Shown here in pieces: positions 16,456-24,987 of a DNA stretch of 40,085 nucleotides. The position numbers and the translations under genes are program-made. Origin of the DNA: Casp-actino8 sp945862545 (GTDB lineage Bacteria; Actinomycetota; Acidimicrobiia; Acidimicrobiales; Ilumatobacteraceae); contig CAMAYS010000004.1 in NCBI GenBank assembly GCA_945862545.1, positions 1 to 40,085 on the forward strand. The letters are read 5' to 3'. The notes below the pieces were generated by a model that did no database searches, was not told the DNA's origin, and saw only the letters and a program-made list of their open reading frames with translations. The stretch's first letter is position 1. Each line of letters begins with the position of its first letter.

Positions 16456-17451
16456 TCAGCCTTCGCCGAGTCGACGCCCCAATCGATCTGAGACCACTGC
16501 AACGGTAGCGAGGGCTTGACGGTAATCCATACGAGTGGGCCCTAAGACACCCACAGTTCCCATCTGTTCGCCATCAACAACGACAGGCGACACAACGACC
16601 GAGCAACTTGCCAAAGGCTCAATGCCATGTTCGGCACCAATCGACACACTCAGCCCACGATCCAGAATATCGCGCACAAGTGTCACCACTAAATATTGCT
16701 GTTCCAAAGTTTGCAGAACCTGACGTACGACATCAACGGCATCAAAAGCGGATGCCATCGAGGCGGCACCACCAACATAAACAGAATCATCTGCGCCGAC
16801 ATGACTGAGTGCCAACATCGCTCGGCGGCAAATATCATCCACACCTTCATCACCACTCGAGGAGATATCCTTGCCTCCTGACAATCCGTGTCCCATCATC
16901 GCCTGACGAAGATGCACAGTCGCCGCGAGCAGACGCGACTCTGGGATCTCAGTATCAAACTCAAGATGTTCACTTTCAACGGCTCCATTTGACATGACGG
17001 CGACGACCATTGCTTGACGCGCTGACAAGCCCACAACTTGCACCGAACGAACTTCGGCTCGCTCAACTTTTGGTCCAACAACGACCGAGGCATAGTTCGT
17101 CAGCCCAGCCACAAGATGCGATGTGCGCGCCAATAATTCTTCCATGCGACCGTGCGCACCATTGAAGAAATCACGGACTTGGCTGACCTTGAGATCGTCT
17201 AGTTGACCTGGCTGACTGAGATGGTCAACGAAAAAGCGATACCCCTGATCGGTCGGGATGCGACCAGCCGAGGTATGGGGTTGAGTAAGAAAACCTTCTT
17301 GTTCCAAGAAGGCCATTTCGTGTCGCACAGTGGCCGAGGAGACGTTAATTTCATGCGCGTTGGCGATATGCGATGAGCCCACGGGCTGCCCAGTACCGAT
17401 GTACTCCTGAACGACAGCACGCAAGATTGCAGTTTTTCGATCATCCAACAT
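16456..17451 (-). CDS. hrcA: Heat-inducible transcription repressor HrcA
   Basis: HrcA binds CIRCE operators and represses chaperone genes until heat titrates GroEL. The protein has a winged-helix N-terminus (MLDDRKTAILRAVVQEYI, then GSSHIANAHEINVSSATVRH) and the HrcA domain (PF01628) with an inserted dimerisation segment. It is about 331 residues long. I chose ATG 17451 because HrcA proteins normally begin here. Also, the candidate -10 box TAGATT ends directly before the upstream GTG 17460, so that GTG could not be transcribed from it. It is the first gene of the operon with dnaJ. No CIRCE inverted repeat is visible upstream. Confidence 0.94.
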   Translation of the reverse strand: MLDDRKTAILRAVVQEYIGTGQPVGSSHIANAHEINVSSATVRHEMAFLEQEGFLTQPHTSAGRIPTDQGYRFFVDHLSQPGQLDDLKVSQVRDFFNGAHGRMEELLARTSHLVAGLTNYASVVVGPKVERAEVRSVQVVGLSARQAMVVAVMSNGAVESEHLEFDTEIPESRLLAATVHLRQAMMGHGLSGGKDISSSGDEGVDDICRRAMLALSHVGADDSVYVGGAASMASAFDAVDVVRQVLQTLEQQYLVVTLVRDILDRGLSVSIGAEHGIEPLASCSVVVSPVVVDGEQMGTVGVLGPTRMDYRQALATVAVVSDRLGRRLGEG

Positions 17452-17460
17452 GACCCTCAC

Positions 17461-17466
17461 AATCTA
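17461..17466 (-). promoter_or_regulatory. Candidate -10 box (TAGATT) of the hrcA operon
   Basis: On the minus strand TAGATT lies nine bases before ATG 17451, which would give a leader of about three bases. The GAGGG inside this spacer would be only partly transcribed. Confidence 0.4.
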
Positions 17467-17485
17467 GCCCCCCGAGGCCCACTGA

Positions 17486-17528
17486 TTGGGCGCAAAAACC
17501 GCCACTTGTGTGTGGCTTTCGCGCCCAA
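17486..17528 (-). terminator. Nested hairpin terminator between phrB and hrcA
   Basis: An outer perfect inverted repeat TTGGGCGC (17486-17493) / GCGCCCAA (17521-17528) encloses an inner stem GCCAC (17501-17505) / GTGGC (17512-17516). On the minus strand the inner hairpin is followed by GG and five T, as expected for an intrinsic terminator of phrB. The outer repeat may stabilise it or act separately. Confidence 0.6.
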
Positions 17529-17538
17529 GGGATTGGGG

Positions 17539-18909
17539 TTACTCCCGTGCTTTATATCGCGCTAGCGCTTCGTCACGTTCCACGCCATGATCAACAATCG
17601 GCGCCACATAACCAAGCGGGACACCAGATCCTTTGCGCTTGCTATCAAATGGGGCATGAATCACCGCCGCTGAGAGACCTGCCAACTCGGGTACGAAACG
17701 TCGTACATAGTCACCTGCTGCGTCGTAACGCTCGCCCTGCAAAATGGGGTTGAAGACGCGAAAGTAAGGTGAAGCATCGGTGCCAGTTCCCGCTGTCCAC
17801 TGCCAACCGTGGGCATTACTTGCGAGATCTCCGTCAACTAAATGTTTCATAAAGAAACGCGCTCCCCATTGCCACGGTAGATGCAAGTCCTTAACTAAGA
17901 AACTCGCCACAATCATCCGCACGCGATTATGCATCCAACCCGTCTGCACCAATTCGCGCATTCCAGCGTCAACGATCGGATATCCCGTCTCGCCGCGACA
18001 CCATGCGGCAAAGCGAGCCTCAGCGATTGGCCCAGAATCATTTACGAGCCCATCAAGCTTCCGATTGAGGTTGCGCCACCCCGTATCGGGAAAACGAAAC
18101 AGGACATCAGCATAAAACTCGCGCCATGCCAACTCGCTGCGAAAAACATCATGCGAACGATCGGGAAGCAAATCGGCGATGAGTTGACGCGGATGTACTA
18201 TCCCCCAACGCAAAGCAGCCGACAGGCGACTTGAACCGGCAACTCCTGGTTCATTGCGTCGCTCAACATAGCCATCAAGACCCTCTGCACCCCGCAGGCG
18301 GAACTCATTCCATTGATCATGGACGCTCTCCTCGTCATGGGGCGGCAAGACGAAATCAATCTCTGGGCGCAGAGGTGCACCATCAGATCTCACGACTGGA
18401 ACTCCCAGCCATTGGGGATCACGTGGCGCATCTTGCGGACCATCCCACCCAAGTGCCAGCCAGCGTTTTGAAAACGGCGTGAAAACCGAATACGAGGTGC
18501 CATCGTCCTTCATCACTCGACCCGGTGCCACAGCGTACGGAGAACCAACTCCGCGGAGACGCCGTCCCTGGGATACCAATCGTTCGGCAATTTCAATGTC
18601 GCGTCTGCGACCGTAGGGAGCAAAGTCTCGCGCTATATAAACATCTGTGGCGTCAAGTTCTTTGGCTAAATCAACGATGACATCAACTGGATCCCCGTGA
18701 CGAAACACCAAGGCCCCATCCATTGAAGCATTCAGTGCGGCCAAAGCGTCGCACATATAAGCCACACGCGGAGCGCCAGCATTTTTCATTAAATGCGGAT
18801 CAACCACAAAAACAGGAATCACGTCGCTGTGTTCAGCCAAAGCCGCTAGCACGGCCGAGTTATCCGTCAAACGCAGGTCTCTTCTGAACCACATGATTGC
18901 CCGTGTCAT
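17539..18909 (-). CDS. phrB: Deoxyribodipyrimidine photolyase (CPD photolyase, class I type)
   Basis: A 456-residue flavoprotein that splits UV-induced pyrimidine dimers using blue light. The N-terminal antenna domain opens with MWFRRDLRLTDN. The C-terminal FAD domain contains GETGYPIVDAGMRELVQTGW, then HNRVRMIVASFLVKDL and SNAHGWQWTAGTGTDASPYF, which hold conserved FAD and DNA contacts. The F420-type oxidoreductase elsewhere in the window makes a deazaflavin antenna chromophore possible, but sequence alone cannot decide between that and folate. It starts nine bases after hisD, with AGGGG as a possible ribosome site, so it is co-transcribed with hisD. A hairpin terminator follows. Confidence 0.95.
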   Translation of the reverse strand: MTRAIMWFRRDLRLTDNSAVLAALAEHSDVIPVFVVDPHLMKNAGAPRVAYMCDALAALNASMDGALVFRHGDPVDVIVDLAKELDATDVYIARDFAPYGRRRDIEIAERLVSQGRRLRGVGSPYAVAPGRVMKDDGTSYSVFTPFSKRWLALGWDGPQDAPRDPQWLGVPVVRSDGAPLRPEIDFVLPPHDEESVHDQWNEFRLRGAEGLDGYVERRNEPGVAGSSRLSAALRWGIVHPRQLIADLLPDRSHDVFRSELAWREFYADVLFRFPDTGWRNLNRKLDGLVNDSGPIAEARFAAWCRGETGYPIVDAGMRELVQTGWMHNRVRMIVASFLVKDLHLPWQWGARFFMKHLVDGDLASNAHGWQWTAGTGTDASPYFRVFNPILQGERYDAAGDYVRRFVPELAGLSAAVIHAPFDSKRKGSGVPLGYVAPIVDHGVERDEALARYKARE

Positions 18910-18918
18910 CGTGGACCC

Positions 18919-20262
18919 CTACAAATCTGGAAAACGAAGACGAATGGCGTTTGCGTGAGCAGGAAAACCTTCAATATCGGCAAGGGTGATCACCGTTGGT
19001 GCCAATCGTCGTAAAGCGTCATGACTCGCACGCGCTACTGCAGTGCGCTTGAGGAAGGATTCAACCGTGATACCACCTGTGACTCGCGCAAAACGGTTTG
19101 TCGGCAACGAAGCCGGAGCACCGATGACAAAATTGCCAGCAGAAAATGGAGTGTCTTGCCCAAGCAGAATCTCTCCCGCATGAATCAACAAGCCGATAAC
19201 CATTTCTTCACTCTCTGGTCGCACCACTAACTGCAAATGTTCAGGTGCGAACTCGTTAGCAACCTGCGTTGCCTCTCGCAAATCATCAACGAGCACGCAA
19301 CCACCGTTGATACCTAATGAGGCCGCCGCAGCGGCAGCGCGCACCTCAGGTAATGCGGCGATCTGCTTGACCAATTCAATCTCAGTAGCACGCGCAAGGT
19401 CGCTGCTGGTCGTGATCAGCAAGGTGCAACTATCCGTACCGTGTTCGGCCTCAATCAACAAGTCGGCAGCGAGTCGCACAGGATCCGCTGAGTCGTCAGC
19501 AATGACAACACTCTCAGTCGGTCCAAGGGCCATCTGAATCGTCGTGCCGTAACGTTGCACTTCCAACTGCGCCACGGTCACAGGTAACGAACCAGGACCC
19601 ATAACTTTGACAACTCGTGGAATGCTCTGAGTACCAAAAGCCAAAGCGGCGATACCTGCGGGACCATTCACGCGGAATATCTCGCGCACGCCGAGTTCAC
19701 GGGCAACACAAATAACCACCGGATCAACAGCGCCGTGTGCACCTGGCTGTGGTGGGACAACGACCGCAATCTTTTGTACACCAGCGACCACCGCAGGCGT
19801 CGCGAGTTGAGCCAAGACACTTGGATAACTGGCTTTGCCGCTCGGGCAAAACAAACCCGCCGAGGCAATAGCCGAAACTCGTTCTCCGACTGTCAAACCA
19901 GGCTCGCTCTCAAAACTCCAGTTGCCAAGACGGCTCAATAACTCGTCGTTGAAACGACGGATGTGATCAACCATGTCAGTGATCGCCACTTTCAAAGCGG
20001 CGTCAATCTTTGTGGGCGCTGACTCCCACTCATCGTCAGAAACGCGCAGACCCGATGGCTCCACCGAGACCTCATCAAATTTCGCCAAGGCATCACATAC
20101 TGCGGCATCACCACGATCACGAACATCAAGCACGAGGTCCGAAATTTGCTGACGCAATTCAGGCGAGATCACCTTATTTAAGTCGCGGTCAACCAATGCC
20201 AGACGCTGAGCCACATCCATCTTGGACCATGTCAAATTGCGCAATACCGACTGTCGAGACAT
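18919..20262 (-). CDS. hisD: Histidinol dehydrogenase
   Basis: HisD performs the last two steps of histidine synthesis, oxidising L-histidinol to L-histidine with NAD+ and zinc. The length of about 447 residues is typical. Family regions include SAGLFCPSGKASYPSVLAQL with the following PAVVAGVQKI, the LLIEAEHGTDSC segment carrying the catalytic Glu-His pair, and the FAPEHLQLV zinc/substrate site. The start is ATG 20262, with GTG 20265 directly before it as an alternative. A TACTGT box eight bases upstream suggests a leader of about two bases. No other his gene is adjacent. phrB follows by nine bases, so a histidine gene and a light-repair gene share a transcript. Confidence 0.95.
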   Translation of the reverse strand: MSRQSVLRNLTWSKMDVAQRLALVDRDLNKVISPELRQQISDLVLDVRDRGDAAVCDALAKFDEVSVEPSGLRVSDDEWESAPTKIDAALKVAITDMVDHIRRFNDELLSRLGNWSFESEPGLTVGERVSAIASAGLFCPSGKASYPSVLAQLATPAVVAGVQKIAVVVPPQPGAHGAVDPVVICVARELGVREIFRVNGPAGIAALAFGTQSIPRVVKVMGPGSLPVTVAQLEVQRYGTTIQMALGPTESVVIADDSADPVRLAADLLIEAEHGTDSCTLLITTSSDLARATEIELVKQIAALPEVRAAAAAASLGINGGCVLVDDLREATQVANEFAPEHLQLVVRPESEEMVIGLLIHAGEILLGQDTPFSAGNFVIGAPASLPTNRFARVTGGITVESFLKRTAVARASHDALRRLAPTVITLADIEGFPAHANAIRLRFPDL

Positions 20263-20270
20263 CACTAACT

Positions 20271-20276
20271 ACAGTA
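20271..20276 (-). promoter_or_regulatory. Candidate -10 box (TACTGT) of hisD-phrB
   Basis: On the minus strand TACTGT lies eight bases before ATG 20262 and five before the alternative GTG. The predicted transcription start is next to the start codon. Confidence 0.4.
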
Positions 20277-20321
20277 CCCGCCCCGATACGGCGAGAGGAG
20301 ATCGTTTAACGAGCCCACAGC

Positions 20322-22106
20322 TCAGTCGTCCAACTTTAAGGCAGAAATGAAAACGTCCCCAGGCACCTCAACGCGCCCAATCGCTTTCATCTTCTTCTTG
20401 CCTTCCTTCTGCTTGTCAAGCAATTTGCGCTTACGCGAAATGTCACCTCCGTAACACTTGGCAAGAACATCTTTACGCTTGGCCTTCACGGTCTCGCGCG
20501 CAATGACCTTGCCCCCGATTGCGGCCTGAATCGGCACATCAAACATCTGCCGTGGGATGAGTTCCTTCAACTTTTCGCACATCCGCTGACCGTAATGAAA
20601 GGCTTTATCGCGATGCACAATCATCGAAAATGCATCGGCGACGATTCCGTTGAGAACGATGTCCACCTTGGCTAGATTGCTGCGCTGATAACCAGCCAAT
20701 TCATAGTCCAAACTGGCATAGCCCTGCGAACGGCTTTTCATCTGATCAAAGAAGTCAACAACGACCTCGGCAAGGGGAATGACATAGTGCAATTCGACGC
20801 GCTCAGGTGAAAGATATTCCAACTTTGACATATCGCCGCGACGCGACTGACAGAGTTCCATCAGGGTTCCGGTGTATTCCTTTGGAGTGATGATGCTCAC
20901 TCGGAAATATGGCTCTTCGATGTAGTCAATATTTTGCGGGGCAGGAAGATCCGCCGGATTATCTACTTTTTCGACTTCGCCGTTGGTCTTCATCACCCGA
21001 TATTCAACGCTTGGAGCGGTGGCAATGAGAGCTAAAGCGAATTCACGCTCAAGACGTTCCTTAACGATCTCCATATGTAAAAGCCCAAGGAATCCACAAC
21101 GAAATCCGAAGCCCAAAGCGCCCGATGATTCAGGTTCATAGGTCACGCTGGCGTCATTGAGTTTCAGTTTTTCCAAACTCTCACGCAAGTTTTCAAAGTC
21201 ATCGCCGTCAATGGGATACAGACCGCAAAAAACCATCGGCTTGGGATCGCTGTAACCCGGCAGTGCTTCGGTCGCGGCCTTACCAAAGATGGTCACAGTC
21301 TCACCCGAGCGGGCTTGAGCGACTTCTTTAATTCCCGCAATCAGGTATCCCACTTCACCTGGTCCCAATTCCGCGACCGGTGTCGGTACTGGACGACGAA
21401 CACCGATCTCAATGGCTTCCAACTGGGAACCCGCCTGCATAAATTGCACCCGCGCCCCGGTCGTGAGGCGGCCATTCATCACTCGAATCGAAGACACAAC
21501 GCCGCGATACTGGTCGTACTGGCTGTCAAAAATCAGGGCCTGCAAGGGCGCTTCGGGATCCCCCGAAGGTGCCGGAATACGTTGGCAAACAGCATCAAGA
21601 AGTTCGGGAACCCCGTGACCAGTCTTGGCCGAGATGCGCAAAATATCCGAAGCCTTGATGCCCAAGACATTTTCAATTTCTTGGGCGTAACGATCAGGAT
21701 CAGCCGCTGGAAGGTCAATCTTGTTCAGAACAGCCACGATCTCCAGATCGCTTTCCAGCGCCAGGTAACAGTTCGCCAAAGTTTGAGCCTCAATACCCTG
21801 CGCAGCATCCACCACCAGGACAACCCCTTCGCAGGCGGCTAACGAACGACTGACCTCATAACCGAAGTCCACGTGACCAGGGGTGTCAATGAGATGCAGG
21901 GTGTACCCATTCCAATCCACACGCACGTTTTGGGCCTTAATGGTGATGCCCCGTTCTCGCTCAAGATCCATTGAATCGAGGTATTGAGCGCGCATATCAC
22001 GCACTTCTACGGCATGGGTAATCTCCAAAATTCGGTCTGAAAGAGTGGATTTGCCATGATCAATATGGGCAATGATCGAGAAGTTTCTAATGCGGGAGAT
22101 GTCCAT
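20322..22106 (-). CDS. lepA: Elongation factor 4 (LepA), ribosome-associated GTPase
   Basis: LepA is a translational GTPase that acts on stalled or assembling ribosomes. The 594-residue length is normal. The GTP-binding motifs are AHIDHGKSTLSDR (G1), DTPGHVDF (G3) and LNKIDLP (G4). EF-G-like domains II, III and V follow, then the LepA-specific C-terminal domain (SFMIVHRDKAFHYG-like region, ending CYGGDISRKRKLLDKQKEGK). It diverges from rpsT across a 154-base spacer. A lepA-rpsT neighbourhood is common in Gram-positive bacteria. Confidence 0.97.
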   Translation of the reverse strand: MDISRIRNFSIIAHIDHGKSTLSDRILEITHAVEVRDMRAQYLDSMDLERERGITIKAQNVRVDWNGYTLHLIDTPGHVDFGYEVSRSLAACEGVVLVVDAAQGIEAQTLANCYLALESDLEIVAVLNKIDLPAADPDRYAQEIENVLGIKASDILRISAKTGHGVPELLDAVCQRIPAPSGDPEAPLQALIFDSQYDQYRGVVSSIRVMNGRLTTGARVQFMQAGSQLEAIEIGVRRPVPTPVAELGPGEVGYLIAGIKEVAQARSGETVTIFGKAATEALPGYSDPKPMVFCGLYPIDGDDFENLRESLEKLKLNDASVTYEPESSGALGFGFRCGFLGLLHMEIVKERLEREFALALIATAPSVEYRVMKTNGEVEKVDNPADLPAPQNIDYIEEPYFRVSIITPKEYTGTLMELCQSRRGDMSKLEYLSPERVELHYVIPLAEVVVDFFDQMKSRSQGYASLDYELAGYQRSNLAKVDIVLNGIVADAFSMIVHRDKAFHYGQRMCEKLKELIPRQMFDVPIQAAIGGKVIARETVKAKRKDVLAKCYGGDISRKRKLLDKQKEGKKKMKAIGRVEVPGDVFISALKLDD

Positions 22107-22167
22107 GGGGGTTTTGAGGGCGATTCAACCCCCGAAAAAGGAGTGAAGGCGCACTTCAGAGACTATC

Positions 22168-22179
22168 GTTCCACGGAAC
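22168..22179. promoter_or_regulatory. Palindrome in the lepA-rpsT divergent spacer
   Basis: GTTCC-AC-GGAAC is a perfect 5-bp inverted repeat with a 2-base centre, too tight for an RNA hairpin but suited to a dimeric DNA-binding protein. It lies about 60 bases before lepA and 80 before rpsT. The regulator is unknown and a chance palindrome is possible. Confidence 0.25.
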
Positions 22180-22251
22180 CTAAGAGAGTAAACAGCGGTG
22201 GTGAGATACGCCTGGCGCTGGTAACCTCCTAGGGCTGTTTCAATCGCATAT

Positions 22252-22255
22252 GAGG
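22252..22255 (+). promoter_or_regulatory. Ribosome binding site of rpsT
   Basis: GAGG lies five bases before GTG 22261 and supports that start. Confidence 0.5.
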
Positions 22256-22260
22256 TCCCC

Positions 22261-22515
22261 GTGGCAAATATTAAAAGTCAAAAGAAGCGAATTCTTACTA
22301 ACGCCAAGAGCGCTGAGCGCAACAAGGCTATGAAGAGTGAGTTAAAGACCCGCGTTAAGACTGCACGGGCGACCCTCGGCACCGAGGCAAACGCCGAAGA
22401 TGTTCGTCTTGCCGTGAAGCGCATTGACATGGCCGCCGCCAAAGGCATCATTCACAAAAACACGGCCGCTCGTCGTAAGAGCCGCCTGATGAAGCACGTC
22501 AACGTCGCTGGCTGA
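22261..22515 (+). CDS. rpsT: 30S ribosomal protein S20
   Basis: S20 is a small, very basic protein that binds 16S rRNA early in 30S assembly. The 84-residue length and the start MANIKSQKKRILTNAKSAER are diagnostic, as is the C-terminal AAKGIIHKNTAARRKSRLMK. It starts with GTG. Its 3' end overlaps the convergent holA gene by 17 bases, leaving no room for an intergenic terminator. Confidence 0.98.
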   Translation: MANIKSQKKRILTNAKSAERNKAMKSELKTRVKTARATLGTEANAEDVRLAVKRIDMAAAKGIIHKNTAARRKSRLMKHVNVAG

Positions 22516-23470
22516 CGACTCCGTTCAACTTTGCCAATCTGGCGATCAGAACGTCCATCACAACATCTTCGTCAAGCCCAGTCGAGCCGCGCAGATCCAA
22601 ATCGGCAGCGGCAAGTAACTCGAAGGCTCGCCGAACTCCGGCACCAGTTAATGATCGAAAAGTCCTTAGTGCTTTTTCCGCGGCAAAGCCCTTCGCTCCC
22701 AAGAGCGCTTCGGCCTCAGCCAGCGTCGGGACATCAGCAACATCAAGTTTCGCCAAACGTGAATAATGGCCATGTAACTGCGCCATGATTTGTAGAGGGT
22801 GACGCTCCCCCGCATTCATCAAACGACGCGCCGCGAGAAGCGCTTTAGCGGCGTTGCCCGAATCAATCCCATCAGTTAAATCCCATGGCTTTGTGTCCCC
22901 ACGCTCACCCAAAAATGGCTCAAGTCTTTCTTTATTGATGCGTTGATCACCGTATGTCGATTTCAAGGTGGCAGCGAGCCCACCTAAACGCGTCACATCT
23001 TCGCCCAGCCAATCAATGAGTAAGGCAACTGCGGGTGCATCGAGTACAAGACCGAGACCCGACAATTGTGTTTCCCACCATTCGCGGCGTTCATTGGCAC
23101 GCGTTGGTGGAGATGGATCAATCGTTTGCCCACCGCACAGTTTGAGTGCAGCCACGATGACCTTGCTGACTCGACCACTGCCCCACTCAATCACCATGTC
23201 TGTGAAATCCGGGGGGCCCTGTAAATAGGCAGCCAGGACATCAAGATCGTCAACTCCGAATGCCGAGACTTTGCGTATCACAATGATGCGCCGTTCAGTG
23301 AGAAATGGTGGGGTCATCGCCGATTCAGTTGCGCCAGCCATGACGTAATCGCCATCAAACTCTTCAAGCATTAGTGAGCGATCTTGATCACCGATGAGTT
23401 CGCGAGCTTTATCCGACACGGCCTCACTGACAAGAACATCGTCAGAACCATGGAATAGATACACACTCAT
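22499..23470 (-). CDS. holA: DNA polymerase III delta subunit
   Basis: HolA is the clamp-loader subunit that opens the beta sliding clamp. The 323-residue protein opens with MSVYLFHGSDDVLVSEAVSD, the degenerate AAA+ start of this family, and ends in a helical collar domain (FAAEKALRTFRSLTGAGVRR). ATG 23470 overlaps the comEC stop by four bases (ATGA), indicating coupled translation. The comEA-comEC-holA order with convergent rpsT is also found in Mycobacterium tuberculosis (Rv2415c-Rv2412, from memory). It supports the assignment despite the family's low sequence conservation. Confidence 0.93.
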   Translation of the reverse strand: MSVYLFHGSDDVLVSEAVSDKARELIGDQDRSLMLEEFDGDYVMAGATESAMTPPFLTERRIIVIRKVSAFGVDDLDVLAAYLQGPPDFTDMVIEWGSGRVSKVIVAALKLCGGQTIDPSPPTRANERREWWETQLSGLGLVLDAPAVALLIDWLGEDVTRLGGLAATLKSTYGDQRINKERLEPFLGERGDTKPWDLTDGIDSGNAAKALLAARRLMNAGERHPLQIMAQLHGHYSRLAKLDVADVPTLAEAEALLGAKGFAAEKALRTFRSLTGAGVRRAFELLAAADLDLRGSTGLDEDVVMDVLIARLAKLNGVVSQRR

Positions 23471-24987
23471 ATCTCTAGGTTGTCACATCGGTGTCGGGGC
23501 AACATCGCCCAAAGGCCGAGACCGACCAAGCTGGTGCTCGCCGCAAGGTTGATCCACATCGGCGGTTGCAGGCGTTCGCCAATCGCCGCCACCGTGTCCA
23601 CCCAACGCACACCGATTCCGAACGGCCACATCAGCACATGGGCCAAAGAAACTGGGGCAAATCCTGCCGCAAGGGCGACTGGCACGCCCAGCAGCATCAC
23701 GATGCCTGCCACTGGGACTGCAAGCAGATTGCAGGGTACAGACATCGCGCTTGGCCACCCAAAAATCATGACCGACACTGGAAGCACTCCGAGTTGGGCG
23801 GCTAAAGACGGCACGATCCAAACCATGAGCCACGGATGGTGAGCCATTCTCGTGCGTTCCAAAGAACGCTTCAAGGGTTGCGAGAGCAAGATCAAGCCCC
23901 CACTTCCACCGACAGATAGCCACCACCCCACTGACCACACAAGAAACGGATCAATGATAAACAGACCCAACATTGTTGCCGCCAGAATCTTGCTCGCACT
24001 TGAGGTTCGCCCTGCGGCGAAAACAATGGCCGAGATGCCCGCCATCGTCACTGCGCGCACCACCGATGGTTCAACTCGCGTCATGATCGCAAACCACGCC
24101 AAAATCAATAACGTCAAAACCAAACGTGGGGACCGCTTGAGGCGTGAGAGAACTGGTGCCACGACTGCCAAAATAAATGCCACGTTTTGTCCTGAGACAG
24201 CAGTGAGATGGGCCAGACCGCTTGAGCGAAATCGCCGCACCATGGAATCGGGTTGCTGAGAGTCATCGCCGTACACCAGCCCTGAGAACAGCGCCCCTTG
24301 ATCACCAGAAAGTGTTTGAGCACCGTCGCTTAGCGCGCTGCGGACGCGATTAGCTGCCAACATAAAACGCGATTCAAAAGCTTGCGCCCCCTGCTCAACG
24401 TCTGAGAGCGTGCTCACTTCAAAACGCCCAACAATGTGTCGCACCTCAAGACGCCGTTGATAACGAGAACGCGTCGGTTCACGTTGACCAATCACCGCTA
24501 GTGATTCACCAGCCACATGCTGCATCGCTCGTTTCGCCTTGCTGCCATAGAGCCACGACTCAAAACGCTGCCCAGCGATTTCGCTGACGATTCGCACACC
24601 TGCACCAACGGGTTCAGGATCAGTGACCAAAACTGCTCGACCCGTGAATGGACCCATCTCTGCCGAGTGCACCGCACTCCACTCACTATGACTACGCAAC
24701 CCACCCACCACGGCGCAGACACAGAGCAGCAGGATCATCCAGCGAATTTGGGAGAACATAATTATTCCAAGGAGAGCAACGGTAATCATCAACCACCCTC
24801 CCCGAGCGCTCCAACTGGTGAAGCCTTTTTCACCCAACCAAATTCCCAGCAATGTGGCTCCTGCCGCCAAGCCCAAGAAGTAATGCCACGCTGATGCACC
24901 CTCAGCGTCGTACTCTTGAACTTTGTGAGTGCCCGTTTGAGTTTGAGTCCTGATGCGGACATCGTTCCCGACGGAGTTGAGTTTCAT
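23467..24987 (-). CDS. comEC: ComEC/Rec2 competence channel, short form without a beta-lactamase domain
   Basis: ComEC forms the inner-membrane channel that carries single-stranded DNA into the cell during transformation. About 506 residues are assigned. An N-terminal membrane pair and soluble DUF4131 domain come first. The competence domain (PF03772) follows, with LVYGDDSQQPDSMVRRFRSS and SGLAHLTAVSGQNVAFILAV, and then about eight further membrane segments. The C-terminal metallo-beta-lactamase domain of classical ComEC is absent, as in short actinobacterial homologues. The frame extends upstream to 25239, but that part is low-complexity, Gln/Arg-rich and overlaps a + strand gene, so I start at ATG 24987. 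A TTG at 24876 is also possible. Translation is coupled to holA. Confidence 0.87.
   Translation of the reverse strand: MKLNSVGNDVRIRTQTQTGTHKVQEYDAEGASAWHYFLGLAAGATLLGIWLGEKGFTSWSARGGWLMITVALLGIIMFSQIRWMILLLCVCAVVGGLRSHSEWSAVHSAEMGPFTGRAVLVTDPEPVGAGVRIVSEIAGQRFESWLYGSKAKRAMQHVAGESLAVIGQREPTRSRYQRRLEVRHIVGRFEVSTLSDVEQGAQAFESRFMLAANRVRSALSDGAQTLSGDQGALFSGLVYGDDSQQPDSMVRRFRSSGLAHLTAVSGQNVAFILAVVAPVLSRLKRSPRLVLTLLILAWFAIMTRVEPSVVRAVTMAGISAIVFAAGRTSSASKILAATMLGLFIIDPFLVWSVGWWLSVGGSGGLILLSQPLKRSLERTRMAHHPWLMVWIVPSLAAQLGVLPVSVMIFGWPSAMSVPCNLLAVPVAGIVMLLGVPVALAAGFAPVSLAHVLMWPFGIGVRWVDTVAAIGERLQPPMWINLAASTSLVGLGLWAMLPRHRCDNLEI
24911..24916 (+). promoter_or_regulatory. Candidate -10 box (TACTCT) for the gene inserted between comEA and comEC
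   Basis: TACTCT lies eight bases before GTG 24925, placing transcription start about two bases before that codon. It lies within the 5' part of comEC on the other strand, so the evidence is weaker than for boxes in free spacers. Confidence 0.3.

Noticed and set aside
17461..17538. CIRCE or HspR-type (HAIR) operator before hrcA
   Set aside because: No TTAGCACTC/GAGTGCTAA or CTTGAGT/ACTCAAG pair could be found by eye. Only the terminator repeat is present.
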